DNA from: Faecalicatena contorta
GTDB taxonomy: Bacteria > Bacillota > Clostridia > Lachnospirales > Lachnospiraceae
Reading direction: 5' to 3' (one strand)
Length of the DNA: 64,000 bases
NCBI RefSeq assembly: GCF_039521745.1
Contig: NZ_BAAACT010000191.1
How positions within the stretch are numbered: position 1 is the first letter of the stretch; the number at the start of each line of letters is the position of its first letter. The notes under the pieces are model-generated. The model did not search any database and was not told where the DNA came from. It worked only from the letters and a program-made list of their open reading frames with translations. The position numbers and the translations under genes were made by a program. Below, in pieces: positions 1-8,536 of the stretch.

Positions 1-119
1 GCAGACATTGCCCCGCCAGCTCCCGGACTCACCTCGTCATTCGCGTCCGCCGTCCGTCAACGAGGTCTAAAGCTCGTTAACTAACTCCCGATTTTATTGA
101 GAAAAAGTGTATTTTCCTA

Positions 120-148
120 TTGCCTAAAATCCACATTTACCATATAAT
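120..148 (+). promoter_or_regulatory. Sigma-A promoter of hydCBA
   Basis: A -35 box TTGCCT (120-125) and a perfect -10 box TATAAT (143-148) are separated by 17 bases, about 95 bases before the hydC start. No gene is visible in bases 1-119. A ribosome-binding site AAGGAGG lies at 229-235. The untranslated leader of roughly 85 bases shows no riboswitch that I recognise. Confidence 0.75.
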
Positions 149-241
149 AAACAGTGATTGATAAAATTTTAACTATATCATACAAAAGTACAGTTTATAA
201 GGATTTGAAAGCTTTATAAACGCAGTTTAAGGAGGTATCTC

Positions 242-715
242 ATGTTAGATCAGACCTACTATGACAAGGCAGATGAAATCATAGCGTCACATGGGGCGGA
301 ACAGGCATCACTGATTCCTATTATTCAGGATATTCAGACGGAATACCGTTATCTGCCGCCTGAGCTTTTGAGCTATGTGGCAGGGAAGCTAGGCATTAAT
401 GAGGCAAAGGCTTACAGTGTGGCAACATTTTATGAGAATTTTTCTTTTGAGCCAAAAGGAAAATACATCATCAAGGTATGTGATGGAACAGCCTGTCATG
501 TGCGTAAATCGATTCCGATCCTGGAGCGTCTCTACAGTGAATTGGGCCTTTCCAGCGAAAAAGCAACAACAGATGATATGCTGTTTACTTTGGAAACGGT
601 TTCCTGTCTCGGGGCCTGCGGGCTGGCGCCGGTGCTTACAGTGAATGATAAGGTATATCCGGCAATGACACCGGATGCAGCAGCTGAATTAATTCGCGAG
701 TTGAGAGGAGCTTAG
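242..715 (+). CDS. hydC: NADH-dependent [FeFe] hydrogenase, NuoE-like subunit
   Basis: This 157-residue protein is the small [2Fe-2S] subunit of an electron-bifurcating NAD/ferredoxin [FeFe] hydrogenase and is homologous to complex I NuoE. The thioredoxin-like cluster ligands are visible as C80 and C85 (CDGTAC) and C122 and C126 (CLGAC), the family spacing. The length is normal for NuoE/HydC. The start has a perfect AAGGAGG six bases upstream. The next gene begins four bases after the stop, so hydC, hydB and hydA form one operon. The enzyme is cytosolic and couples H2 to NADH plus reduced ferredoxin. Bifurcation is inferred from subunit composition, not visible directly. Confidence 0.93.
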   Translation: MLDQTYYDKADEIIASHGAEQASLIPIIQDIQTEYRYLPPELLSYVAGKLGINEAKAYSVATFYENFSFEPKGKYIIKVCDGTACHVRKSIPILERLYSELGLSSEKATTDDMLFTLETVSCLGACGLAPVLTVNDKVYPAMTPDAAAELIRELRGA

Positions 716-719
716 AGAT

Positions 720-2606
720 ATGGAGAGAATTGAGAACAGAGAAGCTCTCGGGCTGGTACGTGAAGCTTCGAAAGCACAGATAGAAAACAGTAAATGCAGG
801 GTGCTGATTTGTGCGGGGACAGGCTGTCTGGCAGGCGGTTCCGGTGATATATACAGAAGAATGTGTGAGCTGGTCGATGAAAATCCGGATGTGGAAGTGC
901 ATTTTGGGGAAGAGATTGCACATGGGGATGGAGAACTCGGCATTAAGAAAAGCGGATGCCATGGATTCTGTGAGATGGGACCTCTGATGAGGATAGAGCC
1001 CCAGGGAATTCTGTATACAAAGGTACAGCTGGATGACTGCGATGAGATATTCCACAGAACGATTGAAAAAGGAGAGATTATCAGGCATCTTTTATTTAAA
1101 CAGGATGGCATTGAATACCAGAAACAGGACGAGATTCCATTTTATAAAAAGCAGACAAGAAATGTCCTGAAAAATTGCGGACATATTGATGCGGAGCATA
1201 TCCAGGAGTATATTTCCACAGGCGGATACCAGGCTCTTGAAAAGGCACTGTTCAATATGAAGCCGGAGGAAGTGATTGAGGAAATTACAGAATCTAATCT
1301 GCGCGGACGCGGGGGCGGCGGCTTCCAGACCGGTTATAAATGGTCACAGGTGGCTAAGCAGCAGGAAAAAGAACGTTATGTTGTCTGTAACGGTGACGAG
1401 GGAGACCCGGGTGCATTCATGGATCGAAGCATTATGGAGGGAGACCCACATAAGATGATTGAAGGAATGATGATCGCTGCTTATGCTGTTGGCGCTTCCG
1501 AAGGATATATTTATGTGCGTGCCGAATATCCGCTGGCGATCAGCCGTCTGAAACTGGCGATTTCACAGGCAGAAGAATGCGGCCTGCTGGGAGATCACAT
1601 TCTGGGTACTGATTTTTCCTTCCGTTTACATATTAACAGGGGAGCGGGAGCTTTCGTCTGCGGTGAAGGCAGCGCTCTTACAGCCTCAATAGAAGGAAAC
1701 CGTGGCATGCCGCGTGTGAAGCCTCCAAGAACGGTAGAACAGGGCCTGTTTGCGAAACCGACCGTACTGAATAATGTAGAAACATTCGCAAATGTTCCCA
1801 TGATTATCAACGAAGGCGCTGAATGGTTTAAAACTATCGGACCGGAGAGCAGTCCCGGAACCAAGGCGTTTGCTCTCACCGGAAGTGTAAAGCACACAGG
1901 TCTGATCGAGGTTCCTATGGGAACCACCCTCCGAGAAGTTATTTATGACATCGGCGGCGGAATTAAGGGGGACGGAGAATTTAAGGCCGTACAGATCGGC
2001 GGTCCCTCCGGCGGCTGTCTGATTACGCCGCATCTGGATATTAATCTGGATTTCGATTCCTTGAAGAAGATGGGCGCAATGATTGGATCCGGCGGACTGG
2101 TTGTAATGGATAACAATACCTGCATGGTGGAGGTCGCAAGGTTCTTCATGAACTTTACGCAGAATGAAAGCTGCGGAAAATGCGTTCCGTGCAGGGAAGG
2201 CACAAAGCGCATGCTGGAGATCCTGGAAAGAATCGTGGCCGGAAATGGAAAATTGGAGGATCTGGATCTGCTTGAGGAGCTCGCGGATACTATTACGGAC
2301 ACTGCACTGTGCGGTCTGGGCAAGAGTGCGGCTCTGCCTGTCATCAGTACGCTGAAGCTGTTTAGAAAAGAGTATGAGGAACATGTAGTTGAGAAGAAAT
2401 GTGTATCCCACAACTGTACCGCAATGCGGCAGTTTATCATCAGCCCGGAACGATGCAAGGGCTGTTCCAAATGTGCGAGAAACTGTCCGGTAGGTGCGAT
2501 CAGCGGACAGATTAAAGAACCTTATGTCATTGATAATGAAAAATGTATTAAGTGCGGCGCCTGTGAGAGCGCCTGTGCATTTGGTGCGATACATATTGAA
2601 GGGTAG
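720..2606 (+). CDS. hydB: NADH-dependent [FeFe] hydrogenase, NuoF-like subunit
   Basis: This 628-residue flavoprotein is the NAD-binding subunit of the hydrogenase. From the N terminus it has a thioredoxin-like [2Fe-2S] domain (CAGTGC near 31 and GCHGFC near 80), the NuoF core with a glycine-rich FMN/NAD motif GRGGGGF near 195, CNGDEGDPGAF near 222, the [4Fe-4S] motif ESCGKCVPC near 483, and two C-terminal ferredoxin clusters (CKGCSKCARNC and CIKCGACESAC). This order matches HydB of the trimeric bifurcating enzymes. GAGGAG precedes the ATG by nine bases. A 346-codon antisense frame over this gene is a shadow of its codon pattern. Confidence 0.94.
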   Translation: MERIENREALGLVREASKAQIENSKCRVLICAGTGCLAGGSGDIYRRMCELVDENPDVEVHFGEEIAHGDGELGIKKSGCHGFCEMGPLMRIEPQGILYTKVQLDDCDEIFHRTIEKGEIIRHLLFKQDGIEYQKQDEIPFYKKQTRNVLKNCGHIDAEHIQEYISTGGYQALEKALFNMKPEEVIEEITESNLRGRGGGGFQTGYKWSQVAKQQEKERYVVCNGDEGDPGAFMDRSIMEGDPHKMIEGMMIAAYAVGASEGYIYVRAEYPLAISRLKLAISQAEECGLLGDHILGTDFSFRLHINRGAGAFVCGEGSALTASIEGNRGMPRVKPPRTVEQGLFAKPTVLNNVETFANVPMIINEGAEWFKTIGPESSPGTKAFALTGSVKHTGLIEVPMGTTLREVIYDIGGGIKGDGEFKAVQIGGPSGGCLITPHLDINLDFDSLKKMGAMIGSGGLVVMDNNTCMVEVARFFMNFTQNESCGKCVPCREGTKRMLEILERIVAGNGKLEDLDLLEELADTITDTALCGLGKSAALPVISTLKLFRKEYEEHVVEKKCVSHNCTAMRQFIISPERCKGCSKCARNCPVGAISGQIKEPYVIDNEKCIKCGACESACAFGAIHIEG

Positions 2607-2618
2607 GAGGAAACGAAC

Positions 2619-4307
2619 ATGAGTTATATGACAATCAACAACAGAAGGGTCGCCTTTACGAATGAAAAGAATGTTCTTTCCGTCATCCGCAGAGCCGGGA
2701 TTGACCTTCCTACTTTCTGCTATCATTCAGAGCTATCTACCTACGGTGCCTGCCGTATGTGTGTGGTGGAGGATAACAGAGGAAGGATATTTGCATCCTG
2801 TTCAGAGACACCCAGGGACGGAATGGTGATTTATACAAATACGCCAAAGCTGCAGCACCACAGAAAGATGATTATCGAACTGCTTCTGGCATCCCACTGC
2901 CGTGATTGCACAACCTGTGCTAAAAACGGCGTCTGTACACTGCAGAAGCTGTCGAGACAGCTTGGAATTATGGATGTAAGGTTTGAAAATAATAAAAAGC
3001 AGCTGGAGAAAGATACGACATCAGAGTGTGTTGTGAGGGATCCAAATAAGTGTATACTGTGCGGTGACTGTGTTAGAACCTGCGACGAGATTCAGGGCCT
3101 TGGCATATTGGATTTCGCATTCCGCGGTTCCAAAATGCAGGTGACGCCGGCATTTAACAAGGATCTGGCGCAGACGGATTGTGTAGGATGCGGACAGTGC
3201 CGCGCAGTATGTCCGACAGGTGCAATTACGATTAAACAGAACGTAGATCCGGTATGGCGTGCGCTCAGTGACAAGAATGTCCGTGTGGTTGTACAGATTG
3301 CCCCGGCGGTCAGGGTGGCTATGGGAGATAAGTTCGGCATCAAAAAAGGTGAAAATGTGCTTGGACGCCTTGTGGCGGCTCTTCGCCGTATCGGTTTTGA
3401 TGAAGTATACGACACCAATTTCGGCGCGGATCTGACGGTTATGGAAGAATCCAAAGAATTGCTGGAACGCCTGGAATCAGGAGAAAATCTTCCGCTTTTC
3501 ACATCCTGCTGTCCGGCATGGGTGAAGTTCTGTGAAAATAGATATCCTGAATTCAGGAAGAATATTTCCACCTGCCGTTCTCCGCAGGAGATGTTCGGCG
3601 CATTGATTAAGGAAGAGGCGCGCATGAAGGCAGCGGAAGACACCAGGAAGACCATGGTTATCTCGATTATGCCATGCACTGCAAAAAAAGCGGAGATCAC
3701 AAGGCCGGAACACTTTACAGATGGGGAGCAGAACGTGGATTATGTGCTGACAACCACAGAGGTTACCCGTATGATACAGGAAGCCGGGATCGATCTTGCA
3801 CAGGTGAAGCCGGAAGCGCTGGATATGCCATTCGGGCTGGCATCCGGTGCAGGCGCTATCTTCGGGGTTACCGGAGGCGTGACAGAAGCAGTGCTGCGGC
3901 GTCTTGTTAACAGCAATAAGGCGGAAGACCTGGAAGCAATCAGTTTTACCGGGGTGCGCGGTGTAGACGGTATCAAGGAAGCCAGGGTAAAACTGGGAGA
4001 CAGAGAAGTTAAAATCGCTGTTGTGAATGGTCTGCAATGTGCCTCCGAAGTACTGGAGAAGATGAAAGCAGGAGAAGTGTACTATGATTTCGTGGAAGTC
4101 ATGGCTTGTAAGAGAGGGTGTATCGCCGGAGGCGGGCAGCCTGTGCCGATCGGTCCAAGGACAAAAAAAGCAAGACTGGAAGGACTTTATAAGATCGACA
4201 CAATGGCACAGATCAAACTATCAAACCAGAATCCGATCGTTGAGGCGGCTTATGAGGGTGTATTGAAAGGAAAAGAACATAAACTGCTGCATAATGAGGT
4301 GAATTAG
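2619..4307 (+). CDS. hydA: [FeFe] hydrogenase catalytic subunit
   Basis: This 562-residue protein carries the H-cluster and reduces protons or oxidises H2. The N terminus is a plant-type [2Fe-2S] domain (C34, C45, C48, C62), followed by the His/Cys3 [4Fe-4S] motif (HCRDCTTC, about 92-106) and two ferredoxin clusters (CILCGDC, CVGCGQC). The H-cluster domain shows all three signatures: TSCCPAW near 294, MPCTAKKAE near 351 and EVMACKRGC followed by GGGQP near 492. The set of accessory clusters is complete. GGAGG sits just upstream of the start and overlaps the end of hydB. The maturases hydE, hydF and hydG are not in this window. Confidence 0.95.
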   Translation: MSYMTINNRRVAFTNEKNVLSVIRRAGIDLPTFCYHSELSTYGACRMCVVEDNRGRIFASCSETPRDGMVIYTNTPKLQHHRKMIIELLLASHCRDCTTCAKNGVCTLQKLSRQLGIMDVRFENNKKQLEKDTTSECVVRDPNKCILCGDCVRTCDEIQGLGILDFAFRGSKMQVTPAFNKDLAQTDCVGCGQCRAVCPTGAITIKQNVDPVWRALSDKNVRVVVQIAPAVRVAMGDKFGIKKGENVLGRLVAALRRIGFDEVYDTNFGADLTVMEESKELLERLESGENLPLFTSCCPAWVKFCENRYPEFRKNISTCRSPQEMFGALIKEEARMKAAEDTRKTMVISIMPCTAKKAEITRPEHFTDGEQNVDYVLTTTEVTRMIQEAGIDLAQVKPEALDMPFGLASGAGAIFGVTGGVTEAVLRRLVNSNKAEDLEAISFTGVRGVDGIKEARVKLGDREVKIAVVNGLQCASEVLEKMKAGEVYYDFVEVMACKRGCIAGGGQPVPIGPRTKKARLEGLYKIDTMAQIKLSNQNPIVEAAYEGVLKGKEHKLLHNEVN

Positions 4308-4324
4308 CTTACAGCTGACGAGAC

Positions 4325-4460
4325 GGTAAGGAGAGCGTCCGCCTCTTTGGGCTGCGGGATGCGGCGTGGGGCAGGATGTCTTCCGGTGATTGCGGATGCC
4401 GGAAGGCATCCTGCCCCACGCCGCATCCCGCAGCCCAAAGAGGCGGACGCTCTTCTTACC
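4325..4460 (+). terminator. Giant hairpin (P1) after hydA, possible terminator
   Basis: Two arms of 62 bases (4325-4386 and 4399-4460) pair almost perfectly around a 12-base centre; I see two mismatches by eye, one of which would be a G-U pair in RNA. CTTTT follows the right arm, so it could end the hydCBA transcript, but the stem is far longer than a normal intrinsic terminator. It lies 17 bases after the hydA stop. Between here and the promoter at 4637 I see no gene. Confidence 0.7.
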
Positions 4461-4636
4461 TTTTAGTGGCTGTGCGGGATGGGATTCAGGACGGGAGAGC
4501 GGAAGGGGAATGATATTGGAAGTATGAGGTGATATCGTGGCCAGACAGGAGATAGACAAGTCGGATTAGGGAAGGTTTCCGCCTATCCCTTTCATTACCC
4601 CTCCCTTTTCTTCATATAACAGTCCCATTCCTTTAG

Positions 4637-4665
4637 TTGTTTTTGATGGAGGATCGTGCTATACT
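4637..4665 (+). promoter_or_regulatory. Sigma-A promoter of the isoprenoid-synthase-like gene
   Basis: TTGTTT (4637-4642) and TATACT (4660-4665) are 17 bases apart, about 60 bases before the next start codon. CAGGAGGG is the ribosome-binding site. Confidence 0.65.
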
Positions 4666-4726
4666 TTTGAAGTATTGGGAACAGGGAGTGTATTAACGGC
4701 TGCGGCTTTTTACAGGAGGGTATATT

Positions 4727-6001
4727 ATGGATACTTGGGAAACGATTCGGGAGGATGATCGGTATGGAATTTCTGCGGCGGTGAAGACCGTGACGGATGT
4801 TTGGAAGAAAACTCCTGCGGTAGCGGGTGCGGGGATGTTCCGTGCTATTTCTGTAAAAGAGCGGGCTGAAAATGATAAACGGTGCAGGGAGGTCTGGGGG
4901 AAGCTGAACGGGCATTTGCAAAGCTTCCCTCAGGCTGTTCACGGTCAGAAGATGTGGCGGGAGAAGGCGGAGAAAGCCTTGTCCGACGCTATGGATAAGG
5001 ATGTAATGTTCCAGCTGGGGCGGCTGCCGGGCGATGTGAGAAACGGATTCCTAGAGGCGGTTAGAACGTTTATCCGACATACGCGAGTGTTTGACAGGGA
5101 GCTTGTACTGGAGGATCTTGGACAGGCGCTGAGAAATTATTTTGTATATTTTATGCTGTGCCTTACGGATGGTTCTGACAGGTGGTTCCATGAGGCGATC
5201 TGGGGGTACAGCCTGCTTTATCCTTATACGGATAATTTTCTGGACGGCGAAAAAACGAGACAGGAAAAGGCTGCATTTAACTGCAGGCTGGAGCAGAAAC
5301 TGAACGAAATCAAAACAGAGGCGGAAGACGATCTGGAACAGAAAGTTTTCTCTATGGTTGATTCGGTCGAAGATATTTATCCCAGAAAAATATTCAGCGG
5401 ACTTTATGATTTTCTGCTGACCATATATGATGCCCAGATTAAAAGTATGGAGCAGCAGGGAAAGACGGAGAAAACGGCGGAAGAGTTTCTGCAGATGTCA
5501 GCTTATAAGGGCGGGGCTTCTATCTATGTGGATCAGTGCATGATTGATGGGTATCTAAAGAAAAAAGATGTCCTGTTTCTTACGGGATTCGGGCTCTTTT
5601 TGCAGCTTGCAGATGATTTGCAGGACGTGGATGAGGATGCCGGAAACGGACATCAGACTTTGATGACGCTAAGTGCGGGAGCCGGCTTTCTGGACGAAAT
5701 TGTGGGACGTCTGCTGTCTTTTCTAAAATATGTTTTTGAAAATTATTGGAACGGGGAAGAGCCGTATAAAGGTTTTGTGCTGGATAACTGTGTGCAGTTG
5801 GTAATTATGACTGTGTTTCAAAAGGAACAGTATTTTTCGGAAAAGTTTAAAAGAAAGATGGAAGAATGGTCCGTACTGCCTGCGGGTTTTTTTGCATGGA
5901 TGGATGCGGAAAATACCAAAAACCGGGAGAACATGCAGCACAGCCCGGTAAATATGATGGAGATACTGGATGTCTGGTGCCAGGTACCTTCTTTGGAATA
6001 G
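4727..6001 (+). CDS. Class I isoprenoid-synthase-like protein of unknown product
   Basis: The 424-residue, mostly alpha-helical protein has two aspartate-rich motifs in the order and spacing of class I prenyl or terpene synthases: TDNFLDGE near 167 and LADDLQDVDED near 294. In that fold such motifs bind Mg2+ and the diphosphate of a prenyl substrate. The first motif has only two aspartates (DNFLD), so it departs from DDxxD. The N-terminal ~120 residues look like nothing I know. It is transcribed alone from its own promoter. No mevalonate, MEP or carotenoid genes are near. A polyprenyl synthase, a terpene cyclase or a non-catalytic relative are all possible; product and substrate are unknown. 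Confidence 0.55.
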   Translation: MDTWETIREDDRYGISAAVKTVTDVWKKTPAVAGAGMFRAISVKERAENDKRCREVWGKLNGHLQSFPQAVHGQKMWREKAEKALSDAMDKDVMFQLGRLPGDVRNGFLEAVRTFIRHTRVFDRELVLEDLGQALRNYFVYFMLCLTDGSDRWFHEAIWGYSLLYPYTDNFLDGEKTRQEKAAFNCRLEQKLNEIKTEAEDDLEQKVFSMVDSVEDIYPRKIFSGLYDFLLTIYDAQIKSMEQQGKTEKTAEEFLQMSAYKGGASIYVDQCMIDGYLKKKDVLFLTGFGLFLQLADDLQDVDEDAGNGHQTLMTLSAGAGFLDEIVGRLLSFLKYVFENYWNGEEPYKGFVLDNCVQLVIMTVFQKEQYFSEKFKRKMEEWSVLPAGFFAWMDAENTKNRENMQHSPVNMMEILDVWCQVPSLE

Positions 6002-6054
6002 GGAAGGTGTTTAATGCGTCTCGGCAGTACCGGAATGGGGAGAATAAATTTCTC

Positions 6055-6083
6055 TTGTGATAAAATGCATTTAGTGCTATGAT
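6055..6083 (+). promoter_or_regulatory. Sigma-A promoter of the folate operon
   Basis: TTGTGA (6055-6060) and TATGAT (6078-6083) are separated by 17 bases, about 85 bases before folC. The leader contains a small hairpin (CAGC-GTAA-GCTG with AT-rich flanks, about 6101-6127) but no T run, so its role is unclear. Confidence 0.6.
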
Positions 6084-6168
6084 TGACAACAGCGGAATAC
6101 ATTATTCTGCAGCGTAAGCTGAATAATTACATAATTTATAGAAGAGATAGAGAAAGGAAACGAGAAAC

Positions 6169-7467
6169 GTGACCTATAAAGAAGCAAGGGTATATTTGGA
6201 CGAAGTGTCGAAATACGGAAGTGTACTTGGCTTGGATACGATTCGAGGTCTGTTGCGTGAACTTGGGCATCCTCAGGATGACCTGAAGTTCATACATATT
6301 GCAGGAACGAATGGCAAGGGATCTGTGCTTGCATACACTTCAACAATTTTAAGTGAGGCAGGGTATAGAACCGGCAGATATGTATCACCAACAGTGGTTT
6401 CCTATTTGGAACGGATTCAGATAGACGGAAAGTGGATACCGGAAGATGAGTTCGCAGAATTAGTGGAAGAAGTTAAGAAAGCTATTGCACGTATGGAAGC
6501 CAGAGGTGAGGCCAGCCCCACCGTTTTTGAGGCAGAGACGGCAGTAGCTTTTTTGTATTTCAGAAAGAGGCGCTGCGACTTAGTCGTTTTAGAAACCGGT
6601 CTGGGCGGCCTGCTCGATGCAACCAATATTGTGAAGAATACGGAGCTTGCCGTATTCGCATCCATCAGCAGAGATCACATGGGTTTTCTGGGCGAATCCC
6701 TGGAGGAGATTGCGGTAAATAAGGCGGGAATTATAAAGCCGGGCTGTACGGTTGTCACATCGCTGCAGAAGCCGGAAGTGATGGCGGTACTAGGCGGGAA
6801 GGCACGGGAGCTGAAATGCGGCATGGAGGTTGTGTATCCCAGGGAGGCAGTAATGATAGAAGAAAACTGGGATGGACAGCGGTTTTCCTATCGGGAGTGG
6901 GAAAATATCAGAATTTCGCTGGCAGGCAGATTCCAGATTGAGAACGCCGTAACAGTTCTTGGAGTTATCCGGGCACTTAGAAACCGGGGATATGAGATCT
7001 CAAGGCGGGCTGTGGAGGAAGGTTTTGCAAAAACAACATGGCCCGGACGGCTGACCTGTGTTGCCAGGGATCCGCTGGTGCTTGTGGACGGGGCACATAA
7101 CGAGGAAGCGGCGCTGAGACTGCGGGAGTCTCTGGTACGATATTTCCCCAGCAGGCGCATGCTCTTTATTATGGGAGTATTCCGGGATAAGGAATATGAC
7201 AAGATAGCAGAGATCATGGGTCCTCTGGCGGATAAGATATATACTGTGGAGCTGCCGGATCAGGGCAGGACGCTGGGCGCGGATGAATTAAAGCAGGCAT
7301 TGCTGCCTTACTGCGTGGGGGTGGTAGAAGAGGCATCCGGGATAGAAGAGGCCGTGAGGGAAGCCTGTGCTTCTGCTAGAAAAGACGATATAGTACTGGC
7401 ATTTGGTTCGCTGTCCTATCTGGGACGGGTTATGGAATTGGCGGAGGATATGGGAGAGAAGTTATGA
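6169..7467 (+). CDS. folC: Bifunctional folylpolyglutamate / dihydrofolate synthase
   Basis: This 432-residue Mur-ligase-family enzyme adds glutamate to dihydropteroate and/or folates using ATP. The P-loop IAGTNGKGS is near residue 45, followed by ETGLGGLLDATN and the C-terminal DGAHN motif, all diagnostic of FolC. Length is normal. The start is a GTG with AAAGGAAA about nine bases upstream; no better ATG lies nearby. The stop overlaps the folE start (ATGA), so translation is probably coupled. It is the first gene of a compact folate operon running to 10216. Confidence 0.9.
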   Translation: MTYKEARVYLDEVSKYGSVLGLDTIRGLLRELGHPQDDLKFIHIAGTNGKGSVLAYTSTILSEAGYRTGRYVSPTVVSYLERIQIDGKWIPEDEFAELVEEVKKAIARMEARGEASPTVFEAETAVAFLYFRKRRCDLVVLETGLGGLLDATNIVKNTELAVFASISRDHMGFLGESLEEIAVNKAGIIKPGCTVVTSLQKPEVMAVLGGKARELKCGMEVVYPREAVMIEENWDGQRFSYREWENIRISLAGRFQIENAVTVLGVIRALRNRGYEISRRAVEEGFAKTTWPGRLTCVARDPLVLVDGAHNEEAALRLRESLVRYFPSRRMLFIMGVFRDKEYDKIAEIMGPLADKIYTVELPDQGRTLGADELKQALLPYCVGVVEEASGIEEAVREACASARKDDIVLAFGSLSYLGRVMELAEDMGEKL

Positions 7468-8018
7468 TAGATCAGGAAAAGATTAAACAGGCGGTAAAGC
7501 TTCTTTTGGAAGGGATCGGAGAAGACGCCGGAAGAGAAGGTTTAAAGGAGACTCCGGAGCGTATTGCCCGGATGTATGAGGAAATATACGGTGGAATAGA
7601 AGAAGATGCGGCAGAGCATCTGAAAAAGACATTTCACGTAGACAATAACGAAATCGTGATGGAAAAAGATATTACCTTTTATTCTACATGCGAGCATCAT
7701 CTTCTTCCCTTTTATGGAAAGGCCCATATTGCATATATTCCCGACGGAAAGGTAGTAGGCTTAAGCAAACTCGCCAGAACCGTAGAAGCATTTGCCAGAA
7801 GGCTTCAGATTCAGGAGCAGCTGACGGGGCAGATTGCAGATGCCCTGATGGAGCATCTGAAGCCAAAAGGCGTACTTGTGATGATTGAGGCAGAACATAT
7901 GTGCATGACAATGCGGGGAATCAAAAAGCCGGGGAGCCAGACCGTGACGGTAGTAAAGAGAGGCGTATTTCTGGAGGATCCGGAGCTGACCAATCTGTTT
8001 TTTCAGATGATCAGATAA
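7464..8018 (+). CDS. folE: GTP cyclohydrolase I
   Basis: This 184-residue enzyme makes 7,8-dihydroneopterin triphosphate from GTP, the first step of folate synthesis. The zinc and active-site segments are visible: STCEHHLLPF near 74, GLSKLARTV, and EHMCMTMRG near 144 with the second cysteine ligand. Length is typical. It overlaps folC by four bases and is followed after 12 bases by the HD-domain gene. The zinc ligands (Cys, His, Cys) are all present, so it is a type IA enzyme. Confidence 0.95.
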   Translation: MIDQEKIKQAVKLLLEGIGEDAGREGLKETPERIARMYEEIYGGIEEDAAEHLKKTFHVDNNEIVMEKDITFYSTCEHHLLPFYGKAHIAYIPDGKVVGLSKLARTVEAFARRLQIQEQLTGQIADALMEHLKPKGVLVMIEAEHMCMTMRGIKKPGSQTVTVVKRGVFLEDPELTNLFFQMIR

Positions 8019-8030
8019 AGGAATGGGATT

Positions 8031-8519
8031 TTGTATATGAAAGAGATTGAATTGATCAGAAAGCATCCTCTGTATCTAAGCAGCTGCAAGCGGTTGGAGG
8101 AATTGGAACGGGATCGTCGGTTCTGCACGCATCAGATGCCGCATCTGCTGGATGTGGCCCGGATCGCATATATCCGGAGTCTGGAGAACGGACTGGGGTT
8201 GAAGAAAGAGGTGATCTACGCGGCGGCAATTCTGCATGATATCGGCAAGGCCAGCCAGTATACGGAAGGCATACCCCACGAGACCGCCGGAAAAGAGACG
8301 GCAGAAAAGATACTGGAGGATACGGATACATTTACAGGAGAAGAAAGACAGATGATTCTTCAGGCAATTCTGGAGCACAGACGGGACAGTGAGAATCAGT
8401 CTGTGCTTGGCAGGCTTTTATATGAAAGTGATAAATTGTCCAGAGCATGTTATGCGTGCCCGGCGGAGAAGGAATGCAACTGGAGCAGTGAAAAGAAGAA
8501 TAGGGAGATAAAATGGTGA
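8031..8519 (+). CDS. HD-domain phosphohydrolase in the folate operon
   Basis: This 162-residue protein has the metal-binding pattern of HD hydrolases: an upstream histidine (THQMPHLLDVAR), LHDIGK, PHETAGK, ILEHRRD and a C-terminal YESDKLSRAC. A cysteine cluster (ACYACPAEKEC) near the end may bind another metal. It lies between folE and folP in the same direction. FolE makes a triphosphate that must lose its phosphates before FolB acts, and no Nudix enzyme is in the operon, so a role in that step is reasonable but unproven. A TTG at 8031 has AAAGGA eight bases upstream; an ATG at 8037 is the alternative start. Confidence 0.75.
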   Translation: MYMKEIELIRKHPLYLSSCKRLEELERDRRFCTHQMPHLLDVARIAYIRSLENGLGLKKEVIYAAAILHDIGKASQYTEGIPHETAGKETAEKILEDTDTFTGEERQMILQAILEHRRDSENQSVLGRLLYESDKLSRACYACPAEKECNWSSEKKNREIKW

Positions 8520-8536
8520 AAGGACTGGTATAAGAG

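Noticed and set aside
1686..2726. 346-codon open frame on the minus strand across hydB and hydA
   Set aside because: It lies opposite two well-supported genes with iron-sulfur motifs, has no ribosome-binding site and its peptide shows no domain; it is a shadow of codon use.
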